Origin: Melieria omissa
Taxonomy: Eukaryota > Arthropoda > Insecta > Diptera > Ulidiidae
Direction: 5' to 3'
NCBI GenBank assembly: GCA_963971225.1
Contig: OZ020269.1
Span: 105,347,486-105,411,485 of the forward strand
DNA: 64,000 nt
The first letter of the stretch is position 1. The number at the start of each line of letters is the position of its first letter. Below, one piece after another: positions 21,601 through 30,489 of this stretch. Under the pieces are notes generated by a model. The model ran no database searches, was not told where the DNA came from, and saw only the letters and a program-made list of their open reading frames with translations. The translations under genes and the position numbers were made by a program.

Positions 21601-24600
21601 CGAAAGAGAAATTTTTGTTTTTCTTTTTTTGGGTGTTAACGCAACGGAGTATTGAACTCGCGGCCCAACGCACTAGCCAGCTGAGCTACGGCGGCTGCAT
21701 GATGGTCCCTCAATGTAGGTCCAAATTAGGACCTATTGGTCTCTAAATTCGGACCTATACTGTCAACTATTGGACCGTTTGAAAGAAGCAATCGTCCAGA
21801 AGCGACCGGCTTAAGACAAAAGAAGAGAAATTAAGCTCCATCTGGACAATGCTAGGCCAGACACACATCGATAGTGACTCCCCAGGTTTCTATGTATCCA
21901 CCTTTATAGTCCAGACTTCGAACCAAGTGATTACTACCACCTGTTGCTGTCTTTTTTCTGATATAAAATGTACTTGAAGAGAAATTTGTGAAAATCGATT
22001 CATTCAATATTTTGCTAATAGGGACAGAATTTCCATGAAAGAAGCGCAATGGATTTGATGGATTTTGATGAATTACCTTCAAAATGGGACCAAGTTATCG
22101 ATCTAAAGGTTTCCTTTTAACTATGTTAAATAAAGGCTTAAATTTAATGCAAAAAATTGATTTATTTTTAGTTCATCTCATATACAAAAATAGTCTTGTT
22201 GGCATTCCTAAGATGTCTCTTGATTTTTTTTTGTCACAAAATGCAGCCTTATTAATTTTCGTCCTATTGAAACATTTCGTGCCTAACTAAATCCACCTTA
22301 AGTGATTATCTGCCGATTCTTATCATTAATTCATTGGTATTGAATTCCTTTGATTGCTATCAATATAGAAAAACTCGCATCACTAATGGGATGTCCTAAT
22401 ATTTTTCAAGCTTTGTGAAAGTAAAAGTAAAACAGAGTTTGTAATAAAGGCAAATGCTGCTCGGTCATGAACGTTAAGTGTGCGCCAGTATCTGTATAAT
22501 CATTTCGTGGTTGGTTTGAAAATTTAACCCTTAACTCTTTCTACCCCGAATTTCACCATGTGTCTCGATATTACTTTTTGGTATTTAAATCATGGCACTT
22601 TTACCTAAGAAGTGTGCACACAACATTTGAAGTCGCCACGCCTCTTTGTTAGAGTCTTAGAGCTAGTTTAATTTTGAACAATTTTGGCTTAAAACGGGTT
22701 AAATAAATTTTGTTTTAATATTTTTTCATTACAGAAAAATTATTTAATATTTATGGAAAAATACAAAATTATAACTTTTTGATTTTATTTAACCGTAATT
22801 GAAGAAACAGGGTTTTGATCAAACGAGCCCAATTCGTAGACTTCAATTAGAACACAAACTTTCGCTGATATCATTGCAAATTATTGGAAATTATTTTGGG
22901 GATAGCAGTAAAATGTTTATAATTTGCTTTGAATTCACTTGTAAAAATATTAATTTGCTGGTGCCTACTTAAAGTAAACCCATAAATCGATCGTAGCTTT
23001 TGTTATAAGATGACAAATAGGTGAAGTTGCTCTCAGGCAACTTTGGGGTTGAAAGAGTTAAATGTTCACGTTTGTTATAAAGATGCAACCATTTAAAGGG
23101 CTCGCACGTCATCTTTAATGATGCAAAACTACATAAAGTCAACGATTTGTTAATAAAACACAAATAAGTTTTCTAGCAGTGTGAAATTTCAGCATAGGTC
23201 TGCTTAGATAACACCCAAAATAATACAAAAGTACCTTTAATTGTTCTTTCCGACAATTTTCAAAACTGACGTTTTTTTTAGAAGAACTTAACCAGAATTT
23301 CTTTTATATCTAATTTTTTTAACTTAATCTTTGATTGAGCATCAAAGTGTGCCTCAAAAGCTGCCAAGTCTAACGTTTGTGGAATGAAATCTGCACTCAT
23401 TTTGCAACCCTGGGTGTAAAAGCATGGCTGTGCATTTGGATTTTTACTGTTATCTATGTATTGCAGTATATATTCTAAGCGTGTAAAATATATTTTGAAC
23501 TGATCGGTGTTAAGTTGCTTTTGAAATGACAAAAAACGAGGACCGTTGCACTCGTAGATGTGACAACCAAAAGATCGTTTGAAATATATACAAATATATG
23601 AATTTATGATAAGAATCAGCAGATAATCATTTAATGTGTTGTAAAGCATTTGCATTTTTTATAAGGATCAGCAGAAGAATCGATTTATTTGTGATTAGAA
23701 TTAAAATTGATATGAGAAAATACAGATTGGTGGTAAGGATCCACTAAAGAATTAATTGAGGTATAGGATTATTTATGTATTGCTGTTCAAAAACAGAAGA
23801 ATTAAGTATAAAAATGGGACAACTTATGAATACCTGATCAAAATCAGCTAAAATATTAAATGTAAGAAGGTGTTTGCATTTGCATTCAAAGTTGGCTTAA
23901 AAATCTATTTATAAACTAGCATATGAAAAAAAACATACATTAATAAAATAAAAAATGAACAAATAAATAATAAATTAACTAATAATAATAACATATAAAA
24001 TTATTGTTGGTCTATTGAAAACATTATATTTGTGAAAAATTGCCAAGCCACCTTTCTATGTAAACCAACCTAACCCAACCTTTCCTGAACTACAGACCAT
24101 AAATTTGTGTGATCAAAGACGTTACCACTTGGAATTTAGGAGTCAAAGTAAAGTAATTGGTTGACAAATCTTTACTAGTGTATTGATTTCTTGAAGCATG
24201 GATGTTGGCCTGAAAGCTTTAAAGATTAAACCTTAAAATGTGAAGATTTTAGACGTTGTGACTAAATCAGTACTGGATTTAGCTATCCATTGATTCTGTA
24301 TTCCATCCTTTTCTTCTTCTTGCTCCGCTTCGGCAGTTCGTTTTGTCAATTTAAACACATATTTTTTTCAATCCATCTGCCGATGATCGATACAAATAGT
24401 TTCATGTTGGTTTTAAAAATGTCGCCAATCGAAAAAACCTACCATTGATTATTGAGAGCAACGATTTCCAGACCAAATCATCTCCCGAAATTCCAAAGTC
24501 AACTAATAATTTTTAATTTAATAATAATTGATTGGCACGACAGCCCGCTTACGCGAGACTAAGGCCTAGCTTCCCGCAACCACCCGTGTTGTGCGTGTGA

Positions 24601-27600
24601 ATTTTGTACGCGGGTGGAAGGGACCTACAGTTTTATGCCGGTTCCGAACGGCAGGTTGGGAGCTTTTTCATAGGCAATTTTTACTCTCAGAGGTTTGCCA
24701 TTTCCAGCTGAGAGGACAGCCACCGAAAGAGAATAGGAGTTTCCCGTTATTTTTTTTAGGTGTTACTACATGTAGAATTCGAACTAGCGTCGCTCTGCAT
24801 GCGACTCGCTTGGACCGCGCACTAACCAACTGAGCCACGGCGGCTGCCAAAGTCAACTAGGCACCAAAAATGTCGATGCGATTTCTTTCTTATGGTTCTA
24901 TTCCTTACTATACCTGAGCTCAGAAACAAGTTTCAATGGGTCATTGATAAGATCGAGTCACATTTTTGTCCAAATGTCATCGAAAGTCAAAAAGAGCCGA
25001 CAATCGATTGATTAAAGCAAAGATTTCCAGACTGTATCCTCTCCGTTTTGTAGCATCTTTTGTCTATGCGAATAAGCCACAAACTATTGCTGAGCTCTGG
25101 GATAAGTTTCAATGGGTCTTTGGTAAGATCGAGCCCCATTTTTTTTTTCAAAATGCCATCGAATATCGAGGAGAACCACAAACTATTCTTCAGCTCAGGG
25201 ACAAGATCCAATGGGTCTTTGGTAAGATAGAACCACATTTTTGTCAAAATATAATCAAGAATTGAAAAGAGCCGACTATCGATTGATTAGAGCAAAAATT
25301 TGCAGCCCATATCATCTCCCGAAATTCCATAATCAACTGGGCACCACAATTGTGAAATTTAACGCCTGACGATTTTTTTCTTAGGGCTCTTTAAAGTCTT
25401 TGGTCTTTGCGAATAAGCCACAAGCTATTCTTGGGTTCAAGGCCAAGATCCAATGGTTCTTTGGTAAGATCGAGCTACATCTTTGCCAAAATGTCACAAA
25501 AAATTCAAAGGAGCCGCCCAGTTGCCGAATATTTATTTCCATACCTAATCGAAACATGTTTACTTTACAATGCAATTGAAATACCAACACTTGCTCAATA
25601 AATATGCATTTTGTTTTTAACTTAAACTGTGCACTTTTATTGAGTCACCCTGTCGTTTTAAAAGTCCAACTTCAACCCAAAAGATTTTGTGTATCATTTT
25701 GCAATATTCAGTAAGCTTTACACATTCCCTTTTAACTCACACATTGACCAACACTCCCTCACACATTTATCCATAAGAGATAATTAGTATGACGGGTCGA
25801 CATGTGCGTGTGGCCGCCGAATCGCAGCGTTTTCATTTAACATGTAATTTTAATGTAATTAAGCATTACATTCCGTGTAGGTGTGCAACAGATTTTTGTG
25901 TGATTTTTGTGTTCCTTGCAACAATGTTTTCTGCAGCATTTGCCGCAATGCTCACACATGTGCGTCGGCCAACATTGCTCTGTGTGTGTGTGTGCGGCGT
26001 GCACTATTAATGGGCCATTAGTATTTCCATTTTTATTCCATTTATTCCATTTCACTGCGTCCGACTGCCGACTGCTGAACGCTGTTGATCGGCGCACGTC
26101 TATGCCATTTTTATTCTCCCTTCCTTTTTTTTGTTATATTTTGTTGTATGATTTTTATTTTCTTTGGTATTTATTTTCACTACTTGTTCATGTGTGTATG
26201 AGTGTGAGTGTGTCGACATATTAATGTTGCCGTTAATTGTGTGGCAAGTGTAGCTGATTTGCTGTTAATTAAGTGAGGCCCCAGCTGTGCGCAACATTCG
26301 TCGACTGCTGCACAATTAATCAAAGTCAAAGCGCACAAAGCGTAAATTGCGCTACCAGAAGTCGCTGGTAATTTTTTTTTGGGGTTTTTGTTAATAATAA
26401 TTTCCATTGTTTGAGTTGGCTTTGGCCAATTTCGCTGTCACTGTTCATTACTCACCTTAATAAATTGAAATGTTGCTATTGGCGGCAATCGTTTGCTTTT
26501 CGGATAGAAAAAGCTGCCGGCCGGATGCGCCGGGTAGCGCGACGTAATGCGATAGATGACGCCCTGTGGCGATGTTGGCCAATTGGGCGCGGTAAAGGTG
26601 AAACCGTTATCGGTGCCAGCGTCCAGTGGGTCTATTTCAACGGTTACTGTGTCGATCCAGGAACCGCCCACACAGAGCTGACGAGTAGTCGAAAGGAGAA
26701 CAGAGAGGAGATAAGTTTAGTTAAAATTTATAAGGAGTAGTTGGAGAAGAGAAAAATTTAGTATAACTTCAGGCGTTCCTGAAATTTTTTTATATAATTA
26801 GTCAGCCGAAGGCTTCTGCTGCCAGTGCTTCTGGGTATTTATTTGTATTTATAAAATAAGAATAAAATAAAATAAAATAAAATAAAATTTATAAAATTTT
26901 AAATAAAATAAAATAAAATAAAATAAAATAAAATAAAATAAGATAAAATGAAATAAAATAAAATAAAATAAAATAAAATAAAATAAAATAAAATAAAATA
27001 AAATAAACTAAAATAAAATAAAATAAAATAAAATAAAACAAAAGAAATAAAAATAAAAAATAAATTTACAAAAAATTAGTTTTCGATCAAATTTTTATGT
27101 GTGCTGCCCGCTTTTGCACCTTTAAACTATTCTGAAAGCAATATTCGCTGAATGGTTGCAGATATTTCAAACAATAATTGCTGAAAAATACTAAAAAGTG
27201 CTCAATCTGAGGTACAACTGAGGTAGGTCTACCATGGAAAAAAGAAAGAAATGAACCGAAGGCATAACAATTTATAAGGAGTAGTTGCACTATAACAAAG
27301 TAACCGTGCGACAAAAAATTGTACACACGAAAAATCGATATATTTGCAAAACTAGGGGCCAAATGTAGTAAATCTGCGTTTTTAGTTTTTCTCTCTGACG
27401 TCTGGATTTTTTTTAAAAGGACTTTGAAATTTCAAGGACATGTTTATTTCAAACAATTCCTTTAGACATTGAGCTCATTGTACAACAACAATATGGGTTA
27501 TCAAGTGAAAGAGAAAAATCCTTAGCATCTTAGAACATTTAATGTTTTGGTGCAAAACGACGAAGTGGTATTGAAAATGTCCTTTTAAAACTTTATCCTT

Positions 27601-30004
27601 GAATATCCTTGAAAACTTTCAATACACTACATCATTGAGTTTCGTCTTTCTAACTTTATTATTTTAAGATATGAAAAATTTAATTTAAGTACATCAATTT
27701 TTTCGTGTGTTTCAAAATTTTTTCACAAGTTAAAAGAGCTGGAAGCCATTTTATGTATTTTAAAAAAACACTAATTTTTTTGCAACTGAATGCATCATGA
27801 AAACACAGATTTGTGAAATTTGAAATGAAATAAAAAATTTGTTTCAAAGAGATCTTTTGTAATAATTTGATTGAAACCTTTTCTATCAAACCAACCATTC
27901 ACCAACCTTTTCTATCGAAATTTCCACCACAATTCAATTTCATTTTTTATTTAAATATTCCACGAAATTCTTTATGAACTTTTTGAGCTTTTCCATTTTG
28001 TTTACTCAATTCTGCAAAATTTTCCTTTGTTACAATTTACAAAAAAATATTCTAGAAAATTCGTTTCAAAGAGATTTTTTTTAGTATTTCGATTGAAACC
28101 TTTTTTATCAAATCAACCATTTATCAACATTTTTTATACAATTTTCCACCTCATTTCTACTTAATTTTTTATTTAAATATTCCACGAAATTCTTTATGAA
28201 CTTTTTCAGCTTTTCTATTTTGTTCTATTCTTCTATTCTTTACAACTTTTCTTTATTAAATAATAAATAAATAATTGCCTACTTTAAGGCGATTTCATAC
28301 AAAAATTTACATTCAAATACAAAGCCACAAAAATACGAGCATATTTTTTCTCTTCATTCATTGTCGCGCATACACGAGAATAATTCCAATTGCACACAAG
28401 CATTGCATACTTTGAGGCGACCACTATTTGTATGGTAAATAAATTTGAAATTTATCTTTATTGACGAATGCTAAGCTGTGCGCTTGAGCAAAGTGCGTCG
28501 TCATGCCATCAGGCAATCGGTGTGCGCGCAGAGTGCCGCCGAGCGCCTAAAAGTGTGCTTGACAAATTTGTAATGCATGCTATTAGCGCAAATCGTCTTA
28601 AATACGTCGCGGCGTAAATCGCATTACATGCAATAACAACAACAACAACCACACTAGCAACAAGAGCAACAACCGAATCAACATTTGCACAAACAGACAG
28701 CGCAATCAAATCCCAATCGAAAGCAATCGAACTTGAAAGCAGTTTTCGATGGCCGATAGTGAAGACGGCGACTGATGTTGTTGTTGTTGTTGTTAGTGTT
28801 GTTAGTATTGTTGTTGCTATGTTTTTGATGGCTCGATTGCTGTCACAAGCCGCAAAGCGTTGCGTTGGTCGAAACTGTGGCTGCGTTGCCAATTTTGCGG
28901 CTTTGCGTGCGCACGAGCGACGCCATGTTTGCTCTACGTCTGTGTGTGTGTGTGTATGTGTGTTATGTTGCATCTGTGACAGCTACAATTGAGTGTCATT
29001 GCCAAAATTTAATTTGATTGGTCGGTCTCGAGATGCGCGCAAGATTATGTTGGTTGGTTGCCTGTTGGTCGCTGACGCACAGCACAGACCGACAACAAGC
29101 GTGACATGGATGACATTGCGCTGACTGCACGAACGGTAAGCGAATTGAAGATGATTATGTTGGGCCCACGCCACGTGACCGTTGTGAGCACAGTTGACTG
29201 CACATATGACCAACACAGCTCCTTCCCCTCGCCTTACTACCCTTCTGAATGTTAATACGTATGGAATTGCTTCAGCCTCGCTTGTGCTAACGTCAGATCC
29301 TGTTTGTGTTGTTGTTGCTGCTATTACTGTCGCCTGTAATCAGTGCACTGGCTCAGCTATTTGTCAGCAGTTAGTTGCGTCTGTTTGTCAGGCGACATTG
29401 TGCCACATGCGACGTTAACACTTGAACGCTTTTAATGTAAATGGCGAAATGCTTTCAGCGTCGACAGTCGACAACCAACTGCTGTCTGCTGTTGATTGTC
29501 TCTTCTTGCCCCCTTCTTGGCGCTTTCATTCAAATCAAATCTAATCAAATCAAATTCAAAGTGCTTTACTACACACTTCCTCCTTTCCCTGCATGCTTCC
29601 CTTTAATTCGATTCCTAGTCTATTACGCACCTGGAACGAATCGACGCCAATGAACCAATCGGGCGACGGCACAATGCGCGTCATTAGCGACACCAGACTG
29701 TGATTGCTATCGACGAAGAATTTCGCCTCGTTGCGTCCGTCGCCGTTCAGAATGGCCGGAATGTTGAATTCATCGAAAACGCTGCGTTCGCCCGCCGCTG
29801 CCGACTGTCCACTGGCAGTGGTCACAAAAGCGCCAAATGAATTTCCTGCTGTGCCTATTTGCTGTTGTTGCTGTTTCTGCTGCTGCTGCTCGCCCAACAC
29901 GCTGTCCAGTATGTCAGTTTTGCCAGTTTCGGCGAATTGCTTGACGCCCGCCGTCGCCTGCTGACCGATGTGATAGAGCGCGTAGGTGGCATCGTGCGTG
30001 CGAC
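12508..30004 (-). CDS. Spondin-family secreted protein, four internal exons (partial)
   Basis: Minus-strand gene with exons 29631-30004, 26456-26677, 14624-14721 and 12508-12630 in reading order. Splice phases agree at every join: phase 0 between the first two pairs, then GA|C at the third. Together the exons give about 272 residues. Residues 1-200 match the Spondin_N domain: the start THDATYALYHIGQQATAGV, then PSPDWFIGVDSFQ|LCVGG and PLDAGTDNGFTFTAPNWP, then FFYPKSKRLPPIATF. The rest is a charged linker. In mindin, F-spondin and M-spondin this domain is extracellular and acts in matrix, integrin or axon contacts. Signal peptide, any reeler domain and thrombospondin type 1 repeats must lie outside the window. 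M-spondin or a related dipteran spondin gene (for example the CG30203 type) are candidates; I cannot choose between them. Introns here are 2953, 11734 and 1993 bp. Confidence 0.94.
12695..12906 (+). repeat. (TTTTA)n microsatellite
   Basis: About 42 units of TTTTA over 212 bp with three early interruptions (TTTTG, TTTCA, TTTAG). It lies just upstream, in transcript sense, of spondin exon d. It is open in several frames only because of composition and is not coding. Confidence 0.97.
12907..13270. other. Spacer with atggttcaatggt words and a short hairpin
   Basis: Between 13030 and 13145 the words atggt and tcaatggt recur irregularly. An exact 14-bp inverted repeat, caatggttgaaaga (13078-13091 against 13110-13123), encloses an 18-base loop. 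No coding potential is seen. Confidence 0.6.
13271..14095 (+). pseudogene. 3' end of a LINE: RNase H and C-terminal relic
   Basis: The frame near 13330 reads MILLDRQSALRAPDAVLIRS and later HQFWIPGHGNSPGNCRKDEL. These are the RNase H blocks (SDSQAAI...WVPGH) found in LINEs of the I/LOA/R1 type. The following 400 bases give, in shifted frames, ILIGVLTDQCLIGTHTRRL and an FCR/CSMD-like cysteine stretch typical of the C terminus of the same ORF2. Stops and frameshifts are scattered throughout, so it is an old, dead fragment. The sequence after 13980 resembles a 3' UTR. Confidence 0.72.
14096..14623. other. Intronic spacer
   Basis: Nothing recognised. It ends at the donor of spondin exon c (gtgagtttg on the minus strand). 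Confidence 0.5.
14624..14721 (-). CDS. Spondin gene, exon c
   Basis: 98 nt on the minus strand between the acceptor catt(c)tag and the donor gtgagttt. It encodes LKEYELSEVFNFAEDDRKYE followed by TVKTQTHLETEH and two bases (GA). It continues directly from ...ATFQFIK of exon b, where other spondin family members also leave the domain and enter an acidic linker. The phase to exon d is exact. Confidence 0.92.
14722..16302. other. Intron (3' part of the 11.7-kb intron)
   Basis: A GC-richer unique region at 14920-15700 contains a CA microsatellite (14995-15020) but no exon I can support. From 15700 it is AT-rich. Confidence 0.5.
16303..16621 (-). mobile_element. tRNA-derived SINE, copy 3
   Basis: Read on the minus strand, the head is cagccgccgtagctcagctgg (A box) with the B-box-like ggttcaagact, then the shared body, and the end is gggctgtcgtgccagtcaag followed by an AAG-rich tail. 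The flanks gtttatac (left) and gttcatac (right) may be an imperfect target duplication. With copy 4 it forms a second subfamily (gccgattccgaacggcgagt). Confidence 0.85.
16886..18360 (+). repeat. Purine-only tract with degenerate tandem units
   Basis: About 1.5 kb in which the plus strand is mostly A and G, built from diverged units. Typical words are tctatgacaaggagaagg, aatgaggtagaagaacacg and aacgaagggaa, spaced about 80-120 bp. The opposite strand gives long Phe/Ser-rich open frames that are artefacts of composition. Confidence 0.8.
18361..18770. other. Intronic spacer
   Basis: A short GC-rich piece (18400-18480, gttgggcccggcgccggtcc) is embedded in AT-rich sequence. It is not assigned to any family. 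Confidence 0.4.
18770..19060 (+). repeat. Degenerate tandem repeat
   Basis: Three to four diverged units of about 80-90 bp are marked by cagaaaagctgaagacaaaa and gatgaaagcagagaatcagg-type words. Homology is weak between units. Confidence 0.5.
19061..20785. other. Intron with GC-richer block
   Basis: 19600-20235 is richer in GC, with GT/CA runs (19676-19690 and 20174-20192). It has open frames in several registers but no domain. I see no splice-compatible spondin exon here. Confidence 0.45.
20790..21003 (+). repeat. 111-bp tandem duplication
   Basis: Two copies. The word tctatctccatttcaataac starts at 20818 and 20929, and ttgaatcaatc recurs in step. About 10-15 percent divergence indicates an old local duplication. 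Confidence 0.85.
21240..22113 (+). pseudogene. mariner transposase relic, interrupted by a SINE
   Basis: Conceptual pieces match a mellifera-type mariner transposase in order. LWVLHELMHK (WVPHEL motif) is near 21265. A GDEKW-equivalent region lies near 21390-21470. HLDNARPDT is at about 21840-21860 and corresponds to the HDNARPH catalytic block. The YPP-SPDFEPSDYY block is at about 21895-21930, and a C terminus ending KWDQVIDLKGSF lies near 22085-22110. Many frameshifts and stops occur. SINE copy 4 (21500-21698) lies between the two halves. No terminal repeats were recognised. Confidence 0.72.
21500..21698 (-). mobile_element. tRNA-derived SINE, copy 4, lacking its 3' end
   Basis: The head on the minus strand is cagccgccgtagctcagctgg. 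The body runs only to ctgtaggtc and the last 120 bases common to the other copies are missing. The anticodon-arm region is also shortened. It lies inside the mariner relic. Loss of the 3' end is unusual, since LINE-driven insertion truncates 5' ends. Confidence 0.8.
22114..22534. other. Intronic spacer
   Basis: AT-rich. Nothing was recognised. Confidence 0.5.
22535..23057. mobile_element. 523-bp TTAA-flanked element, piggyBac-like MITE
   Basis: TTAA is present at 22531-22534 and 23058-23061. The left end is ctctttctaccccgaattt and the right end, reverse-complemented, is ctctttcaaccccaaagtt, matching at 16 of 19 positions. There is no transposase. The TTAA duplication fits piggyBac-type mobilisation. 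Confidence 0.65.
23278..23655 (-). CDS. Unrecognised ORF, 125 residues
   Basis: An open minus-strand frame in very AT-rich DNA, where a chance frame of this length is unlikely. The N-terminal 25 residues are hydrophobic (LLILIINSYICIYF). The C-terminal 95 look protein-like: RSFGCHIYECNGPRFLSFQK, then four more aromatic-rich stretches with three Cys, ending KEILVKFF. An AG acceptor-like site precedes the Cys-Asn-Gly block, so the true exon may begin near 23555. There is no clear poly(A) signal nearby. It could be a nested gene's last exon, a retrocopy, or a captured fragment next to the piggyBac-like element. I do not recognise the family. Confidence 0.35.
   Translation of the reverse strand: MQMLYNTLNDYLLILIINSYICIYFKRSFGCHIYECNGPRFLSFQKQLNTDQFKIYFTRLEYILQYIDNSKNPNAQPCFYTQGCKMSADFIPQTLDLAAFEAHFDAQSKIKLKKLDIKEILVKFF
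23656..24430. other. AT-rich intronic spacer
   Basis: Runs of ATAA-type sequence at 23930-24000, then aaaccaacctaacccaacc at 24060, a word common near fly LINE tails. Nothing else was recognised. Confidence 0.45.
24430..25650 (+). pseudogene. Rosa-like (DD41D) transposase C-terminus, tandemly repeated
   Basis: Degenerate blocks resemble the end of DD41D-type transposases: ISRNS...NW, LTPDDFFL, VYANKPQTIAEL-KIQWVFGKIEPH. The block aatgggtctttggtaagat, preceded by a caaactattct-type word, occurs near 25115 and 25210, with related copies near 24940 and 25450. The gattgattagagcaaa/agattt block occurs near 24455, 25005 and 25280. So one C-terminal segment is repeated three to four times in tandem. 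All copies are full of stops. A possible element end, gagtcaccctgt, lies near 25640. SINE copy 5 is inserted in the first unit. Confidence 0.6.
24506..24846 (-). mobile_element. tRNA-derived SINE, copy 5, full length with 13-bp target duplication
   Basis: On the minus strand it starts cagccgccgtggctcagttgg and runs through the whole body to gtgccaatcaattattatta. It is flanked by the direct repeat ccaaagtcaacta (24493-24505 and 24847-24859), which shows insertion by target-primed reverse transcription. The target is the rosa-like relic. This is the best reference copy in the window. Confidence 0.93.
25651..26455. other. Intronic spacer
   Basis: A GT run (25978-25993), a TG-rich stretch (26190-26215) and GC-richer unique sequence. 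No exon was recognised before the spondin donor at 26455. Confidence 0.5.
26456..26677 (-). CDS. Spondin gene, exon b (C-terminal half of Spondin_N)
   Basis: 222 nt, 74 complete codons, acceptor gactactcgtcag and donor gtgagtaat on the minus strand. It encodes LCVGGSWIDTVTVEIDPLDA, GTDNGFTFTAPNWPTSPQGV and the closing FFYPKSKRLPPIATFQFIK. These are the AGTDNGFTF and PPIA landmarks of the Spondin_N fold. Phase 0 at both ends joins DSFQ (exon a) and LKEYE (exon c). Confidence 0.95.
26861..27045 (+). repeat. (AAAAT)n microsatellite
   Basis: About 35 units of AATAA/AAAAT with a few interruptions. It is the same pentamer as 12695-12906 but in the opposite orientation, and it again lies close to a spondin exon. 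Confidence 0.95.
27046..27840. other. AT-rich intronic spacer
   Basis: No feature was recognised. Confidence 0.5.
27841..28260 (+). repeat. 222-bp tandem duplication
   Basis: Two T-rich units. gtttcaaagagat starts at 27841 and 28063, and tttaaatattccacgaaatt, followed by ctttatgaacttttt, recurs in step. Divergence is moderate. Confidence 0.88.
28261..29630. other. Intronic spacer with trinucleotide repeats
   Basis: GC-richer unique sequence with CAA/TTG repeats (28630-28650 and 28775-28812) and a GT run (28941-28960). Open frames are present but no domain was recognised. Confidence 0.5.
29631..30004 (-). CDS. Spondin gene, exon a (N-terminal half of Spondin_N)
   Basis: 374 nt between the acceptor cttttcgttgcag and the donor gtgcgtaat on the minus strand. 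It starts with two bases of a split codon (an upstream exon must give the first base) and then 124 codons. The opening RTHDATYALYHIGQQATAGV matches the early Spondin_N motif. An insert of about 35 residues (EQQQQKQQQQQ, then Gly/Ala/Thr-rich) interrupts the family alignment. The conserved EAKFFVDSNHSLVSLMTRIV and PSPDWFIGVDSFQ close the exon. The insert is likely a surface loop, probably variable between species. Confidence 0.95.
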
Positions 30005-30045
30005 CTGCAACGAAAAGACGAACATCGTAATTTGAATTAGTAAAA

Positions 30046-30206
30046 CCATTGAAATTGCAAATATTAATTTGTCAAAAAGTGAGATTTATAGCAACTCTGA
30101 GAGAAAGTGTTTGAAATAATATTTTTTATTTATATTTTTTACCAGTTTTTCATAAACAATTTTGTTGTTTTTTGACGAAATTGAAACCATTGAAATTGCA
30201 AATATT
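30046..30206 (+). repeat. Short direct duplication preserving an empty insertion site
   Basis: The word accattgaaattgcaaatat is present at 30046 and again at 30186. The first copy continues into ttaatttgtcaaaa without interruption. The second is broken by the element starting at 30207, and its continuation resumes at 31543. Confidence 0.88.
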
Positions 30207-30489
30207 CGGCCTTATGCTGAATATCGTCATCGGCTGAAAAAATGACGATACGGCAACTTTCGTATGCTGCTCATCGTCGTATCGTCAGCTGACGACGGAG
30301 TGCTATGCTCGTCATCGTTATCGCCTTCGCCTTTCGTCTATCGACGAATATTTCTATCGTCGGAAATTTTGCTGACGAAACTAAAACGATACTGAAATGA
30401 AATTGGGATCTCCCGTTTCCCAATGGCTTCCCTTTTCCAGGGAAGGGAACGTAGTGTGGTGGTAACATAGGTAACAAGGTTGGCTGTGG

